From Dysgonomonas mossii DSM 22836 (GTDB lineage Bacteria; Bacteroidota; Bacteroidia; Bacteroidales; Dysgonomonadaceae): a DNA stretch of 64,000 nt. This document shows, piece after piece, positions 8,086-17,357 of the stretch; the stretch's first letter is position 1; every line of letters starts with the position of its first letter. The notes under the pieces were generated by a model, which was not told the origin of the DNA, did not search any database, and was given only the letters and a program-made list of their open reading frames with translations. The translations under genes and the position numbers were made by a program. The DNA lies in assembly GCF_000213575.1 (NCBI RefSeq), contig NZ_GL892004.1, forward strand, positions 672,846-736,845. Direction: 5' to 3'.

Positions 8086-10041
8086 TTATTTCTTTACTCT
8101 TGTCAATTCATGTTTGAGCATATAATTCGCTGTTTGAAACATGGCTGCTGAATATAAGTTCATGCTATCTGCTTTCTGTTTAAATTGAGAAAGAACATTA
8201 TCGCTGTTATTCTCGCTATATTCATACAAGCCTTCTATCTTCGATTTGAAGTTGTAAGTATAAAAGTATTTCTCATCGATACATCCAAGCGCATTATCAG
8301 AAGAGAAAAACATATACGGACGTTTTGTCTTAAACATGTCTACCCCAAAAGTATTATTCATGTACGAACGGTTTAGTAAACCCATAATGGTAGGGAATAC
8401 ATCAACTTGTCCTCCCGGACTGGAAATCGTTGCGGGCATATCCGTAAAGGCCGGAGAGTATATGATCAGTGGAATATGGTTTAGCGATAGAGGCATTTCA
8501 TAGGTTTGTGTGCCCACTATTTTCCCATGGTCTCCAAGCAGTACAAATATTGTATTTTTAAACCAGCTTTGTTTTTCGGCATCAGCAAAAAATTGCCGTA
8601 TGGCATCGTCTGCAAATGCAACTATTTGGAATTCGGGTTTTGTGCTTACATTTTCAAATTTTTCAGGTACAATATATGGAGGATGATTACTTACGGTGAG
8701 TATTGTTGCAAAAAAAGGAGAAGATGTCGGAGCCTTTTCATTTATTTTGTTCAGCGAATAACTGAGTAGAAAGTCATCTGCAACACCAAAGCTGTTTTTT
8801 CGCATTTGCGGTGGATAATTTTCTTGAGAATATATTTCTTCAAATCCATTTTCCAATAAGAAAGCATTCATATTATCATATTGGGATTCGTGTGGCATGA
8901 AGAACATCGTTTTATAATTTTGCTCTTGTAGCGTATTTGGCAACCCCTGACATAGTGGGATTGTTACATTTTTCATCATATTCTTATCAAACAAGGCCGG
9001 CAGTCCGTACAGTGTGGCTAAGATACCATGATTGGTATGTGTGCCGGCTGAATAGAAATGATCGAAATAGTATGATTTTTTTATAAGCTGGTTGAGAAAT
9101 GGAGTTATTTCTTTTTCGTTTTCTGTTACTTTTAGCAGATCGGCAGACATCGATTCCATGAGTATGACGACGACATTCATATCTTTTTCCGGACTTTCTG
9201 CTTTAATATATCGGGCAATAGGCGACTTTTGCTCATCAGCCGGGTTTAGGCCAAAAAACTTCTGTGTATATGAAATAGCATCTTTTTCTGAAATAACATT
9301 GTCTATGCTATGATGAGTTTTCGATGATTCGATAACATCCCGCAAGAAATAAAAAGAGGGGTTTATTCCCAACTGGTTCAAAAATGAATTATTACAAAAG
9401 TAAGCTTGGCTTGTTTTTATCGGATTGTATCCGAAACGCCCCCTGATACCCAACATGCATAGTATGGCAAGGATAATACAAGTGGGAATGTAAATGAAAT
9501 ATTCTTTTCCTTTTATATTTTCTTGCTGTAGATTTAAAAGCCTTTTGCTCATCTTGAAAGCCAAATATCCAAAAGCGATGACCACCAGAAGAAAAACACC
9601 CATATATATGTAATATGATGTTTCTTCGAATATCATTTTGGCGGTTGTACTACTTTCTTCATTCCAATTGAAGATAGAACTGTTCAGATGTTTAAAGAAA
9701 TAAGCGAAGTAAGGAATGTCTGCAAAACCAATCGCAAAAACCACAGTATAGATCAGTATATAGTATACGTTGAATGAACTGAACGTAATCTTATTTACTT
9801 TATTAAAAAGTCCTACAATGCAAAGCACGACAAGAGGTAGTGCAGAGATGTAGCATGCAATGACATTGTCGAACCAGACACCTCGGAGCAAAGCTGAGAA
9901 AATCCAACTGGCTTTTGAGGTTACACTTTCTATATGTTGCAGATTTGTAAGTAATAATAAGGTACGTTGCAGTGACATTATGATTAATGCCATTATATGT
10001 ATAGACAATACATATAGAATGCTTATTTTGATTTTTTTCAT
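8086..10041 (-). CDS. LtaS/OpgB-type sulfatase-fold membrane phosphotransferase
   Basis: Membrane enzyme of 651 residues with about five N-terminal transmembrane helices (residues 5-200) and a C-terminal alkaline-phosphatase/sulfatase-superfamily domain. Metal-site motifs are visible: VVILMESMSADLL, the candidate Thr nucleophile in GTHTNHGILATL, LLGDHGK and the HIPLIIYSP strand. Relatives transfer phosphoglycerol or phosphoethanolamine to surface glycans or lipids. The acceptor in this organism is not evident. It lies downstream of glyA on the same strand with a long hairpin between them, so it may have its own expression control. Confidence 0.85.
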   Translation of the reverse strand: MKKIKISILYVLSIHIMALIIMSLQRTLLLLTNLQHIESVTSKASWIFSALLRGVWFDNVIACYISALPLVVLCIVGLFNKVNKITFSSFNVYYILIYTVVFAIGFADIPYFAYFFKHLNSSIFNWNEESSTTAKMIFEETSYYIYMGVFLLVVIAFGYLAFKMSKRLLNLQQENIKGKEYFIYIPTCIILAILCMLGIRGRFGYNPIKTSQAYFCNNSFLNQLGINPSFYFLRDVIESSKTHHSIDNVISEKDAISYTQKFFGLNPADEQKSPIARYIKAESPEKDMNVVVILMESMSADLLKVTENEKEITPFLNQLIKKSYYFDHFYSAGTHTNHGILATLYGLPALFDKNMMKNVTIPLCQGLPNTLQEQNYKTMFFMPHESQYDNMNAFLLENGFEEIYSQENYPPQMRKNSFGVADDFLLSYSLNKINEKAPTSSPFFATILTVSNHPPYIVPEKFENVSTKPEFQIVAFADDAIRQFFADAEKQSWFKNTIFVLLGDHGKIVGTQTYEMPLSLNHIPLIIYSPAFTDMPATISSPGGQVDVFPTIMGLLNRSYMNNTFGVDMFKTKRPYMFFSSDNALGCIDEKYFYTYNFKSKIEGLYEYSENNSDNVLSQFKQKADSMNLYSAAMFQTANYMLKHELTRVKK

Positions 10042-10053
10042 CGGAATACATAC

Positions 10054-10109
10054 AGAAGCTGTTTAAAAGCAAACACGATGAGGTGTAATTGCCTTATTAA
10101 ACAGCTTCT
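10054..10109. repeat. 13-bp inverted repeat between glyA and the sulfatase-fold gene
   Basis: AGAAGCTGTTTAA (10054-10066) and its exact complement (10097-10109) flank a 30-base loop. On the minus strand this would form a stem 3' of glyA and only 12 bases before the next start codon, without a following U-tract. It could be a processing or attenuation structure, or a weak terminator; the plus-strand side is followed by TTATTTT. Confidence 0.6.
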
Positions 10110-10152
10110 TATTTTGTATATTAGTTAAGTTCTATCAAACAGGAATAGTATT

Positions 10153-11433
10153 TTACCAAGCAAATAATGGATAATCTTTCATTATTCCATTTACTTTCTC
10201 ACGTACAGCTTTTATTACTTTTCCGTCTTCCGGATTAGAAAGAACTGTATCTATCAATTCCACTATTTCTCCCATCAAAGGCTCTTTCGCTCCACGTGTA
10301 GTGATTGCCGGAGTACCGAATCGAAGACCTGATGTAAGGAATGGACTGCGGCTATCGAACGGAACCATATTCTTATTGGTGGTGATATCGGCTTCTACAA
10401 GAACTTTTTCGGCAAGCTTTCCTGTCAATTCAGGGAATTTGGGACGTAAATCTATAAGCATAGAGTGATTGTCTGTTCCTCCTGATACTACTTTGTAGCC
10501 TTTATCCATAAAAGCTTGAGCCATAACAGCCGCATTTTTCTTCACCTGAGCCTGATAAACTTTGTATGAAGGGTCGAGAGCTTCGCCAAATGATACCGCT
10601 TTAGCTGCAATTACATGCTCTAGTGGGCCACCTTGAATGCCCGGGAATACTGCCGAGTCTAGCAATGCAGACATCATGCGTACTTCACCTTTCGGAGTTT
10701 TCTTGCCCCAAGGATTTTCAAAGTCTTTGCCTAGCATAATTGCACCACCACGTGGTCCACGCAATGTTTTGTGAGTTGTTGTAGTCACAATGTGTGCGTA
10801 AGGAAGAGGATTGTTAAGCAATCCTGCTGCAACCAGTCCTGCCGGGTGAGCCATATCTACCATAAATATAGCACCTATTTCGTCTGCTATTTTGCGGATA
10901 CGTGCATAATCCCAGTCGCGAGAATAGGCCGATGCTCCGGCGATGATAACTTTAGGTTTTTCTGCACGGGCAACTTCTTCCATTTGCTCATAGTCTACTT
11001 GCTCTGTATCTTGTTTTACATTGTATTCTAATGCATGAAACATCAATCCTGAGAAGTTGACAGGCGAACCATGTGATAAGTGTCCTCCGTGTGAAAGGTT
11101 CAGTCCAAGGAATTTATCTCCGGCCTGCATACAAGCAAGGAATACTGCCGCATTTGCCTGAGCTCCTGAGTGTGGTTGTACGTTAGCCCACTCTGCCCCG
11201 AATATTTCTTTTAGCCTATCTATAGCTAGCTGTTCGCTAAGGTCTACAATTTCGCATCCCCCATAATATCTTTTGCCCGGATACCCTTCTGCATATTTGT
11301 TTGTTAAGCATGATCCCATAGCCTCCATCACTTGTTCACTGACAAAGTTTTCAGAAGCGATAAGTTCAATCCCTTTCAGTTGTCGTTGATACTCTTTTTC
11401 AATAATATCAAAAATGGCTGTGTCTCTTTTCAT
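10153..11433 (-). CDS. glyA: Serine hydroxymethyltransferase
   Basis: PLP enzyme converting serine and tetrahydrofolate to glycine and 5,10-methylene-tetrahydrofolate, the main one-carbon source. The PLP lysine lies in the signature [14 protein letters not shown]; further hallmarks are the [13 protein letters not shown] segment and SGAQAN. The length of 426 residues is normal. A perfect -7 box (TACCTTTG on the minus strand, 11470-11477) lies 37 bases before the ATG. It seems to be transcribed alone or with the sulfatase-fold gene downstream. Confidence 0.97.
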   Translation of the reverse strand: MKRDTAIFDIIEKEYQRQLKGIELIASENFVSEQVMEAMGSCLTNKYAEGYPGKRYYGGCEIVDLSEQLAIDRLKEIFGAEWANVQPHSGAQANAAVFLACMQAGDKFLGLNLSHGGHLSHGSPVNFSGLMFHALEYNVKQDTEQVDYEQMEEVARAEKPKVIIAGASAYSRDWDYARIRKIADEIGAIFMVDMAHPAGLVAAGLLNNPLPYAHIVTTTTHKTLRGPRGGAIMLGKDFENPWGKKTPKGEVRMMSALLDSAVFPGIQGGPLEHVIAAKAVSFGEALDPSYKVYQAQVKKNAAVMAQAFMDKGYKVVSGGTDNHSMLIDLRPKFPELTGKLAEKVLVEADITTNKNMVPFDSRSPFLTSGLRFGTPAITTRGAKEPLMGEIVELIDTVLSNPEDGKVIKAVREKVNGIMKDYPLFAW

Positions 11434-11469
11434 AAACTGATAAAATTATGAGGTAAATAAATCATCGGG

Positions 11470-11477
11470 CAAAGGTA
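11470..11477 (-). promoter_or_regulatory. glyA -7 promoter box
   Basis: TACCTTTG on the minus strand is a perfect match to the Bacteroidetes TAnnTTTG element. No good TTTG -33 box is seen at the usual spacing. The rest of the 382-base gap up to 11815 holds no gene; it is AT-rich and contains composite element copy 1. Confidence 0.65.
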
Positions 11478-11682
11478 ACTATTTTAGTAATTTATATCGT
11501 AGTCTTTTCTTTAATTATTTTCTTGATGTAAAAGCTAGTTTGTATCTTAGATGCAGAAAAAACATAATCTTTCAGAGGAAGATTTTTTCTTTAAGGGGAG
11601 TGAATAAAAATATTGTCTGTTTGTATATCGCATATAAGAAATATTAAATCTTATCTATATATACTGTTGTTTCTGCAAAGAG

Positions 11683-11732
11683 AAAAGTGACACTTAAAAA
11701 CATACGAATAACTGTCACTTTTGTCACCTTTT
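11683..11732 (+). promoter_or_regulatory. Composite TGTCAC element, copy 1
   Basis: AAAAGTGACA (11683-11692), 20 bases, then the 20-base core TGTCACTTTTGTCACCTTTT (11713-11732). The core contains two direct TGTCAC repeats nine bases apart, and the first half-site is inverted relative to them. It ends 83 bases before the start of the orphan histidine kinase and points towards it. The same core recurs at 18686, 28234 and 59705 in the same orientation relative to the next gene, which is why I treat it as a candidate operator. Confidence 0.7.
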
Positions 11733-11815
11733 CGTGAGATAGATGTTGGTAAGTCGTTTAAAATCAAATATAATAGGCGTATAAAGTGTTAGATGTATAA
11801 TAAAGCATATATTGA

Positions 11816-12967
11816 ATGAAATTATTCGAAAATAATAAAATATTATTCAGGTATTTGTTTGTAGCCATAGCTCTTCTTATTGTGGTGGCATCTCTTATCG
11901 TGTCACATTTTTTGGTCGAGAATCTGTCGAAAGAAGAGAGAAACAAAATTGAGATCTGGGCTGAGGCTACCAAAGAAATGGCAAGCAATGCTGAAAATAT
12001 GAATATGAATCTGGTTGCTCAGATACTGAAAAGCAATACGACAATACCTGTTATACTATACGATAAAAAAGAGAATTTTTATACTTCGGCAAATATAGAT
12101 CTTCCCGAGCTTGACGACCAGATCTTTTTGAAGCAAAGAGCAGAATCTTTTAAGAAAAGGCATGAGCCTATCATTATTGAAGCTGAAGGGTTCGACCAGT
12201 ACATATATTATGATGATTCGTACACGTTGAAACAGTTGCAGTTATACCCTTATGTTCAATTGGGAGTGCTGTTTATATTTATGATCACAGCTTTTTTTTC
12301 TCTGTTTACTACCATGAGGATGGAGCAAGATCGCTTGTGGGTGGGCTTATCGAAAGAGACGGCGCATCAGTTGGGTACACCTATATCGTCTTTGCTGGCA
12401 TGGCTGGAATATCTGAAACTCAAAGAAACGGATCAGTCTATTGTAAGAGATATGGAGAAAGATGTAGACCGACTGCAAATGATTACGGATCGGTTTTCTA
12501 AAATAGGATCAGTTCCCGCCTTAGATCCTCAGAATATGACAGATATAATTCATAATTCGATTGTTTATCTCGAAAAAAGGATATCAAAGAAGGTTGTTTT
12601 TGTTGTCGAATTGTCAGATAAACCTCTTTATGCATACGTGAATGAGCCGTTGTTAAGCTGGGTAATAGAAAACCTTACCAAAAATGCCGTGGACGCCATG
12701 GGTGGACAAGGGCAAATAATATATCGTTTGTCCGATAAGGGGAAATTTGTATCTCTTGATATACAAGATACGGGGAAGGGTATCCCCAAATCTAAGTTCA
12801 GAACTATTTTTAATCCCGGTTATACAACAAAATCGAGAGGGTGGGGGCTCGGACTATCGTTAGCCAAGCGTATCATTGAGTCTTATCACAAGGGGCGCAT
12901 TTATGTGAAAACGTCAGAAATTGGAGTGGGAACAACATTCTGTATTGAGTTAAAAAAGGCTGAATAG
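11816..12967 (+). CDS. Orphan sensor histidine kinase
   Basis: Membrane sensor kinase of 383 residues with no response regulator next to it. A transmembrane helix lies at about residues 12-32, a short extracytoplasmic sensor follows (about 35-140), and a second helix at about 145-165. The phosphoacceptor is His184 in the motif KETAHQLGTPISSLLAWL. The ATPase domain shows NLTKNAVDAMGG, DTGKGIPKS and GWGLGLSLAKR. Composite element copy 1 precedes it, suggesting that its own level is regulated with the other element-bearing genes. The partner regulator is unknown. Confidence 0.9.
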   Translation: MKLFENNKILFRYLFVAIALLIVVASLIVSHFLVENLSKEERNKIEIWAEATKEMASNAENMNMNLVAQILKSNTTIPVILYDKKENFYTSANIDLPELDDQIFLKQRAESFKKRHEPIIIEAEGFDQYIYYDDSYTLKQLQLYPYVQLGVLFIFMITAFFSLFTTMRMEQDRLWVGLSKETAHQLGTPISSLLAWLEYLKLKETDQSIVRDMEKDVDRLQMITDRFSKIGSVPALDPQNMTDIIHNSIVYLEKRISKKVVFVVELSDKPLYAYVNEPLLSWVIENLTKNAVDAMGGQGQIIYRLSDKGKFVSLDIQDTGKGIPKSKFRTIFNPGYTTKSRGWGLGLSLAKRIIESYHKGRIYVKTSEIGVGTTFCIELKKAE

Positions 12968-13011
12968 TGTCATCCAGACAACTTTTTGACTGTTAGATCG
13001 GATAATTTTCT

Positions 13012-13019
13012 TATTTTTG
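13012..13019 (+). promoter_or_regulatory. -7 promoter box for the POT-like transporter
   Basis: TATTTTTG matches TAnnTTTG perfectly, 39 bases before the ATG. A TTTG at 12985-12988 could serve as the -33 element, though its 23-base spacing is slightly long. Confidence 0.55.
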
Positions 13020-13058
13020 CCGCAATTCAATTTATTTTTAATAATTCTATAAAGACTG

Positions 13059-14555
13059 ATGACTAAATTCTCAAAAGCCTTTTGGGTCGCCAACACAGTT
13101 GAGTTGTTGGAGCGGCTAGCGTATTACGCAATTTTTATTTCATTAACCTTATATCTATCTAATGTATGGGGCTTCAATGATGTTGAGGCCGGTATTATCG
13201 CCGGTTCGTTTTCTGCATTATTGTATTTCTTGCCCACATTTGTTGGCGCATATTCCGACAGAATCGGTTTCCGTAAAGCTATAATGGTTGCCTTTGCTCT
13301 TCTTACCGTCGGGTATTTCGGGCTGGGCTTAGTTCCTACTCTTTTGGAGAGTGCGGGGCTTGTACAATATGGTGCTGCCAATGCAGTCGGATTAGAACCA
13401 GGCTCTAAAGATAGCGGGTTGGTAATAGAAACTTTCCGTTCCTTTTTTAACTCTTTAGGGGTGGGTAATTTTGACAGATACACTACGTTTACAGGTCTCA
13501 GAGACAGTATGCAACAATGGACAATTGTCCCTATATTGTTGTTGATTGTTGTGGGTGGAGCTTTTATAAAATCCGTAATCTCGGGTACTGTGGCCAAAGA
13601 AACGACTACAGAAACACGAGCAAGAGGTTTTGCTATTTTCTATATGATGGTGAACATCGGAGCTTTTACAGGTAAGACGGTTGTAGATCCGTTGCGTAAA
13701 AGTATTGGAGATCAGGGATTAGTTTACCTGAACTATTTCTCGGGAACAATGACTTTGATTGCTCTTATTATCGTTTTCTTTATGTATAAGTCGACACAAA
13801 CGGCAGGGCAAGGCAAGAGCCTTTCGGAGATATGGCAAGCCTTGATAAAGGTGTGTAAGAACGGACGCCTTGTAGCCTTGATACTTATCACCAGCGGTTT
13901 CTGGATTGTGCAGCAGCAGATGTATGCCTCTATGCCTAAGTATGTTATCCGTATGGTAGGAGCAGATGCTTCTCCGGGATGGATTGCTAACGTAAACCCC
14001 TTCTTCGTCTTCCTATTGGTAAACCTGATTACCACGATAATGAAAAAGCGTTCGCCGTTATCGTCTATCATGGTAGGGATGTTTATTATACCTTTCTCAG
14101 CACTGATCATGTCCTTTGGAAATATGATGGGTGGTGATCCTATTTCTGTATTTGGACTTACGACCATACATCCTGTAACGCTTACCCTTATCGTGGGTAT
14201 CGCCTTCCAGGCCATAGCTGAATGTTTTATCTCTCCTCGTTTTCTCGAATACTTCTCATTGCAATCGCCTAAAGGAGAAGAGGGGCTTTATCTTGGGTTC
14301 AGCCATTTACACTCATTTGTATCCTCGTTGGTCAGCTTTATTGTTGCTGGGTTCTTACTGGAACGATTCTGTCCCGATCCGCTGTCGGAGCGCTTTGCCA
14401 ATTCTACTAACTTTGCGGCAGATTATGCGGCAGCCACAGCCAACGCTCATTACCTCTGGTATGTATTCTTTGCCATAGGGCTTGTTTCGGCTATTGCTTT
14501 GGTTATATACGGCATAGTAGTGCGACGAATAGATGCAAAGAAAGTGATAGAATAA
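13059..14555 (+). CDS. MFS transporter, POT (proton-dependent oligopeptide) type
   Basis: Integral membrane protein of 498 residues with about twelve to fourteen hydrophobic helices. The N-terminal motif ELLERLAYYAIFISLTLYL matches the POT-family E-x-x-E-R segment that couples proton movement to peptide uptake. The later segment TRARGFAIFYMMVNIGAFTG resembles the second POT signature. An inner-membrane symporter for di/tripeptides or a related nutrient is the likely role; the substrate cannot be read from sequence. It is transcribed alone, between a perfect -7 box and a strong terminator. Confidence 0.8.
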   Translation: MTKFSKAFWVANTVELLERLAYYAIFISLTLYLSNVWGFNDVEAGIIAGSFSALLYFLPTFVGAYSDRIGFRKAIMVAFALLTVGYFGLGLVPTLLESAGLVQYGAANAVGLEPGSKDSGLVIETFRSFFNSLGVGNFDRYTTFTGLRDSMQQWTIVPILLLIVVGGAFIKSVISGTVAKETTTETRARGFAIFYMMVNIGAFTGKTVVDPLRKSIGDQGLVYLNYFSGTMTLIALIIVFFMYKSTQTAGQGKSLSEIWQALIKVCKNGRLVALILITSGFWIVQQQMYASMPKYVIRMVGADASPGWIANVNPFFVFLLVNLITTIMKKRSPLSSIMVGMFIIPFSALIMSFGNMMGGDPISVFGLTTIHPVTLTLIVGIAFQAIAECFISPRFLEYFSLQSPKGEEGLYLGFSHLHSFVSSLVSFIVAGFLLERFCPDPLSERFANSTNFAADYAAATANAHYLWYVFFAIGLVSAIALVIYGIVVRRIDAKKVIE

Positions 14556-14577
14556 TTTATAGATAGTGAAAATATAT

Positions 14578-14612
14578 AAATCCTCAGAAGCATTTTTCTG
14601 GGGATTTTTTTG
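14578..14612 (+). terminator. Rho-independent terminator after the POT-like transporter
   Basis: Hairpin AATCCTCAGAA / TTCTGGGGATT with a five-base loop and a run of seven T's. Confidence 0.85.
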
Positions 14613-14837
14613 TTAAAATTCCTATTAAGTGCCATTTTCGTAAAATCTTGTCGACTAACATATAAAAGGCTGATAAATGGGTAGAACCAAATTAGAAGAA
14701 TCTTTTATAGAGATGATTCGCTGTAATGAGCTTTTTATTTGCTAAATAATCATATTTTATCTAAAAAAGTGCGATTGTTCGATATTACATGTATTTTTAC
14801 AGTATTATTAAGCTATTATCAACTTAACAACAATCTT

Positions 14838-17345
14838 ATGGAAGGCTTTCTGATATTACTAGTTATCATTATATTAATCGTCATAGTTGTATTTCCTATT
14901 ATTATTTATTCAAAAGTAAGTTCTATCCGCAATGATATTGAATATTTGAACAATAGTTTCAATGATCTGAACTCTAAACTAACACGTTTTTTCAAAGAAG
15001 CTGGTTCTCAGGAAGCAGTAAAAGAAAGGCAGGAAGCCACTAATGAACTGTCGGCTATGGAGAACGTAGAACCAATAAGCACAGAAGTCAAAGAGCCGAA
15101 GGCGGTAGAAGAAGTTCTTCTTCCGGATATTCATATCGCTGCTTTTCAAGAGAAGATACTCGAAGATCACCCTGTAGAGGAGAGAACACGAGTGGTAGAT
15201 GAGCCGAAAGAAGAAACTATTCCTTCGTTTGCCGCTTCTATCAGTCATGAAAATGAAGAAGCTGTTGTAGAGAGGATATTTCAATCATCCGAGCCTGCTT
15301 TTACAAATGAGACTATAGAGCCTGAGCGAAACCTTGTAGAAAGATTTCTTGGTGAAAACTGGTTGAGTAAAGTAGGGATTGTGACTTTGGTATTGGGTAT
15401 TGCCTTCTTTGTAAAGTATGCTATAGACCGTGATTGGATCAACGAAATCGGACGTGTAGGTATAGGGTTGCTTACCGGAGGTATAATCATCGGTATAGCT
15501 CATAAGCTCAAGAGACAGTACCATGTCTTTTCTTCTATACTGGTAGGTGGTAGTATTTCGGTCTTTTATATTACAATAACATTGGCATTCAGAGAATATG
15601 AATTGTTTAGCCAACCCATTGCTTTTGTATTGCTTATAGCCATAACAACTTTCTCTGTTATTCTCTCACTCTTATATGACCGCAAAGAATTGGCCATATT
15701 CTCTTTGCTTGGTGGCTTTGCATCACCACTGATGATAAGTACCGGCGCAGGAAATTATATTGTACTGTTCTCTTATATATTAATTCTGAATACAGGTATG
15801 CTTGTCATTTCTTTTGCTAAGAAGTGGCGTGTTATAGGTATTATGTGTTATATACTTACTTTGGGATTCTTTTGGAGTTGGTTGTTAACCGCTTATCGAG
15901 ATCATAGTTTAGTACTTGTTACGCTGTTTGCTGTATTGTTTTTCGTGCAGTTTTATCTATTGGCTATAATAGATCACCTGAGGACAGAAAAAAAGGTTAC
16001 GGCCTATCAGAGTTTACTTATATTATCCAATAATCTGTTTGTATTCCTTGCCTGTTTATATGCTTGGGATCAATATCAATACGATGTAAGGGGGCTAATA
16101 ACAATAGTTTTGGCAGTGTTTAATGCAATTGTTATGTTCACTTTATTCCGACGTAGCGAAGTGGATCGGAATCTCATATATGTGATTATAGCTGTAGTGA
16201 TGACTTTTGTCAGTCTGGCTATTCCGATACAGCTCAATGGGCATGTTATTACCATGTTTTGGGCTGCTGAGGCTGTTGTCTTGTTATTGCTGTGGCGTAG
16301 ATCACGTATTAATGTGTTTTGGTTCGGCTTTGGTATTATCTGTTTGCTGACTGTGATTTCTTATGTGATGGATATTCACAATAATTATTCTTACGATCCC
16401 GAATTACCAATATTGCTGAATAGGATATTTATCACAGGAATAGTGGTAATAGTAGCTTCTGCCATTTGTTTGTTTATCTTGAGAAAAGAAGATCCTGATA
16501 TGGAAATCGAAATACGAGGATTTGATTTATTATCCGTAGGTGCTGTAGTCAAGGTATTTAAATATGTTCTTATCACCTTGGCTTATGTGATGCCATTCCT
16601 AGAATTAAATTATCAATTAGAACGTTTTACAGATGTTGAGTTTTACTCGAGTTTTAGGTATTTGAGCATGGCTACATATACAGCCTTGTATGTCGCATTA
16701 TTGGCTTTTATATACAGGAAGAAAGCGTCGGCAGCTTTTACTTATGTTTTACTGCTTGCTTCTGTTATTTGTTATGCCGTTTTTTATTCATATATGGCTA
16801 TAGACCTGCGCTTCGATATATTCTATGGCGGAATGTATAGTACAGCTCACTTTCTGATACATTACCTATCGCTGCCGGCGGTTATATATATAGCTTACCT
16901 GCTTGTGAGAAATATAAAATCATTGCCTCAAGAATGGTTCTCTTCTATATGCTGGGTGTTGGTTGTCTTGTGTGTACTGATATTAAGTATAGAAACCGAT
17001 CATACTATCATCGCATTGTTTGGTAATGCAGAGAGTTATGACTTCTTGTTATACGATGTCCATACCTTTGGTTATCCTATGCTGTGGGGTGTTTTGGCAA
17101 TGATTTTGATGATATGGGGCTTGAATGGAAAAGAGGTGTTGCTGCGTAAAATATCACTGATATTCTTTGGTGTTATTATACTCAAGTTTTATGCTTACGA
17201 TGTGTGGCGTATGTCACAGGCCGGTCGGATTGTGTCGTTCATTATTTTGGGAGTTATCCTGTTGTCGGTATCCTTCTTGCAACAGAAGATAAAAACATTG
17301 GTAAAAGCTGATGAAGTAGAAGAAATTGAAGAAAATAAGGAATAA
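14838..17345 (+). CDS. DUF2339 polytopic membrane protein
   Basis: Very hydrophobic protein of 835 residues. An N-terminal helix (about 5-25) is followed by an acidic, probably disordered or coiled region (about 30-170). About twenty-five transmembrane helices then begin after the conserved LGENWLSKVGIVTLVLGIAFF segment typical of DUF2339. I chose the ATG at 14838; a longer frame begins with TTG at 14739 and would add an extra hydrophobic stretch. It sits 12 bases before the DUF3999-like gene, and the two are probably co-translated. The biochemical function of DUF2339 is not known to me; an envelope role is inferred from topology alone. Confidence 0.82.
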   Translation: MEGFLILLVIIILIVIVVFPIIIYSKVSSIRNDIEYLNNSFNDLNSKLTRFFKEAGSQEAVKERQEATNELSAMENVEPISTEVKEPKAVEEVLLPDIHIAAFQEKILEDHPVEERTRVVDEPKEETIPSFAASISHENEEAVVERIFQSSEPAFTNETIEPERNLVERFLGENWLSKVGIVTLVLGIAFFVKYAIDRDWINEIGRVGIGLLTGGIIIGIAHKLKRQYHVFSSILVGGSISVFYITITLAFREYELFSQPIAFVLLIAITTFSVILSLLYDRKELAIFSLLGGFASPLMISTGAGNYIVLFSYILILNTGMLVISFAKKWRVIGIMCYILTLGFFWSWLLTAYRDHSLVLVTLFAVLFFVQFYLLAIIDHLRTEKKVTAYQSLLILSNNLFVFLACLYAWDQYQYDVRGLITIVLAVFNAIVMFTLFRRSEVDRNLIYVIIAVVMTFVSLAIPIQLNGHVITMFWAAEAVVLLLLWRRSRINVFWFGFGIICLLTVISYVMDIHNNYSYDPELPILLNRIFITGIVVIVASAICLFILRKEDPDMEIEIRGFDLLSVGAVVKVFKYVLITLAYVMPFLELNYQLERFTDVEFYSSFRYLSMATYTALYVALLAFIYRKKASAAFTYVLLLASVICYAVFYSYMAIDLRFDIFYGGMYSTAHFLIHYLSLPAVIYIAYLLVRNIKSLPQEWFSSICWVLVVLCVLILSIETDHTIIALFGNAESYDFLLYDVHTFGYPMLWGVLAMILMIWGLNGKEVLLRKISLIFFGVIILKFYAYDVWRMSQAGRIVSFIILGVILLSVSFLQQKIKTLVKADEVEEIEENKE

Positions 17346-17357
17346 AAACTAAGACTG

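Noticed and set aside
11434-11815. Hidden small gene in the glyA-kinase gap
   Set aside because: All frames are short and AT-rich; the only structured signal is the composite element.
14739-14837. N-terminal extension of the DUF2339 protein from a TTG codon
   Set aside because: The ATG at 14838 fits the expected N-terminal helix; the extension would add an unrelated hydrophobic stretch.
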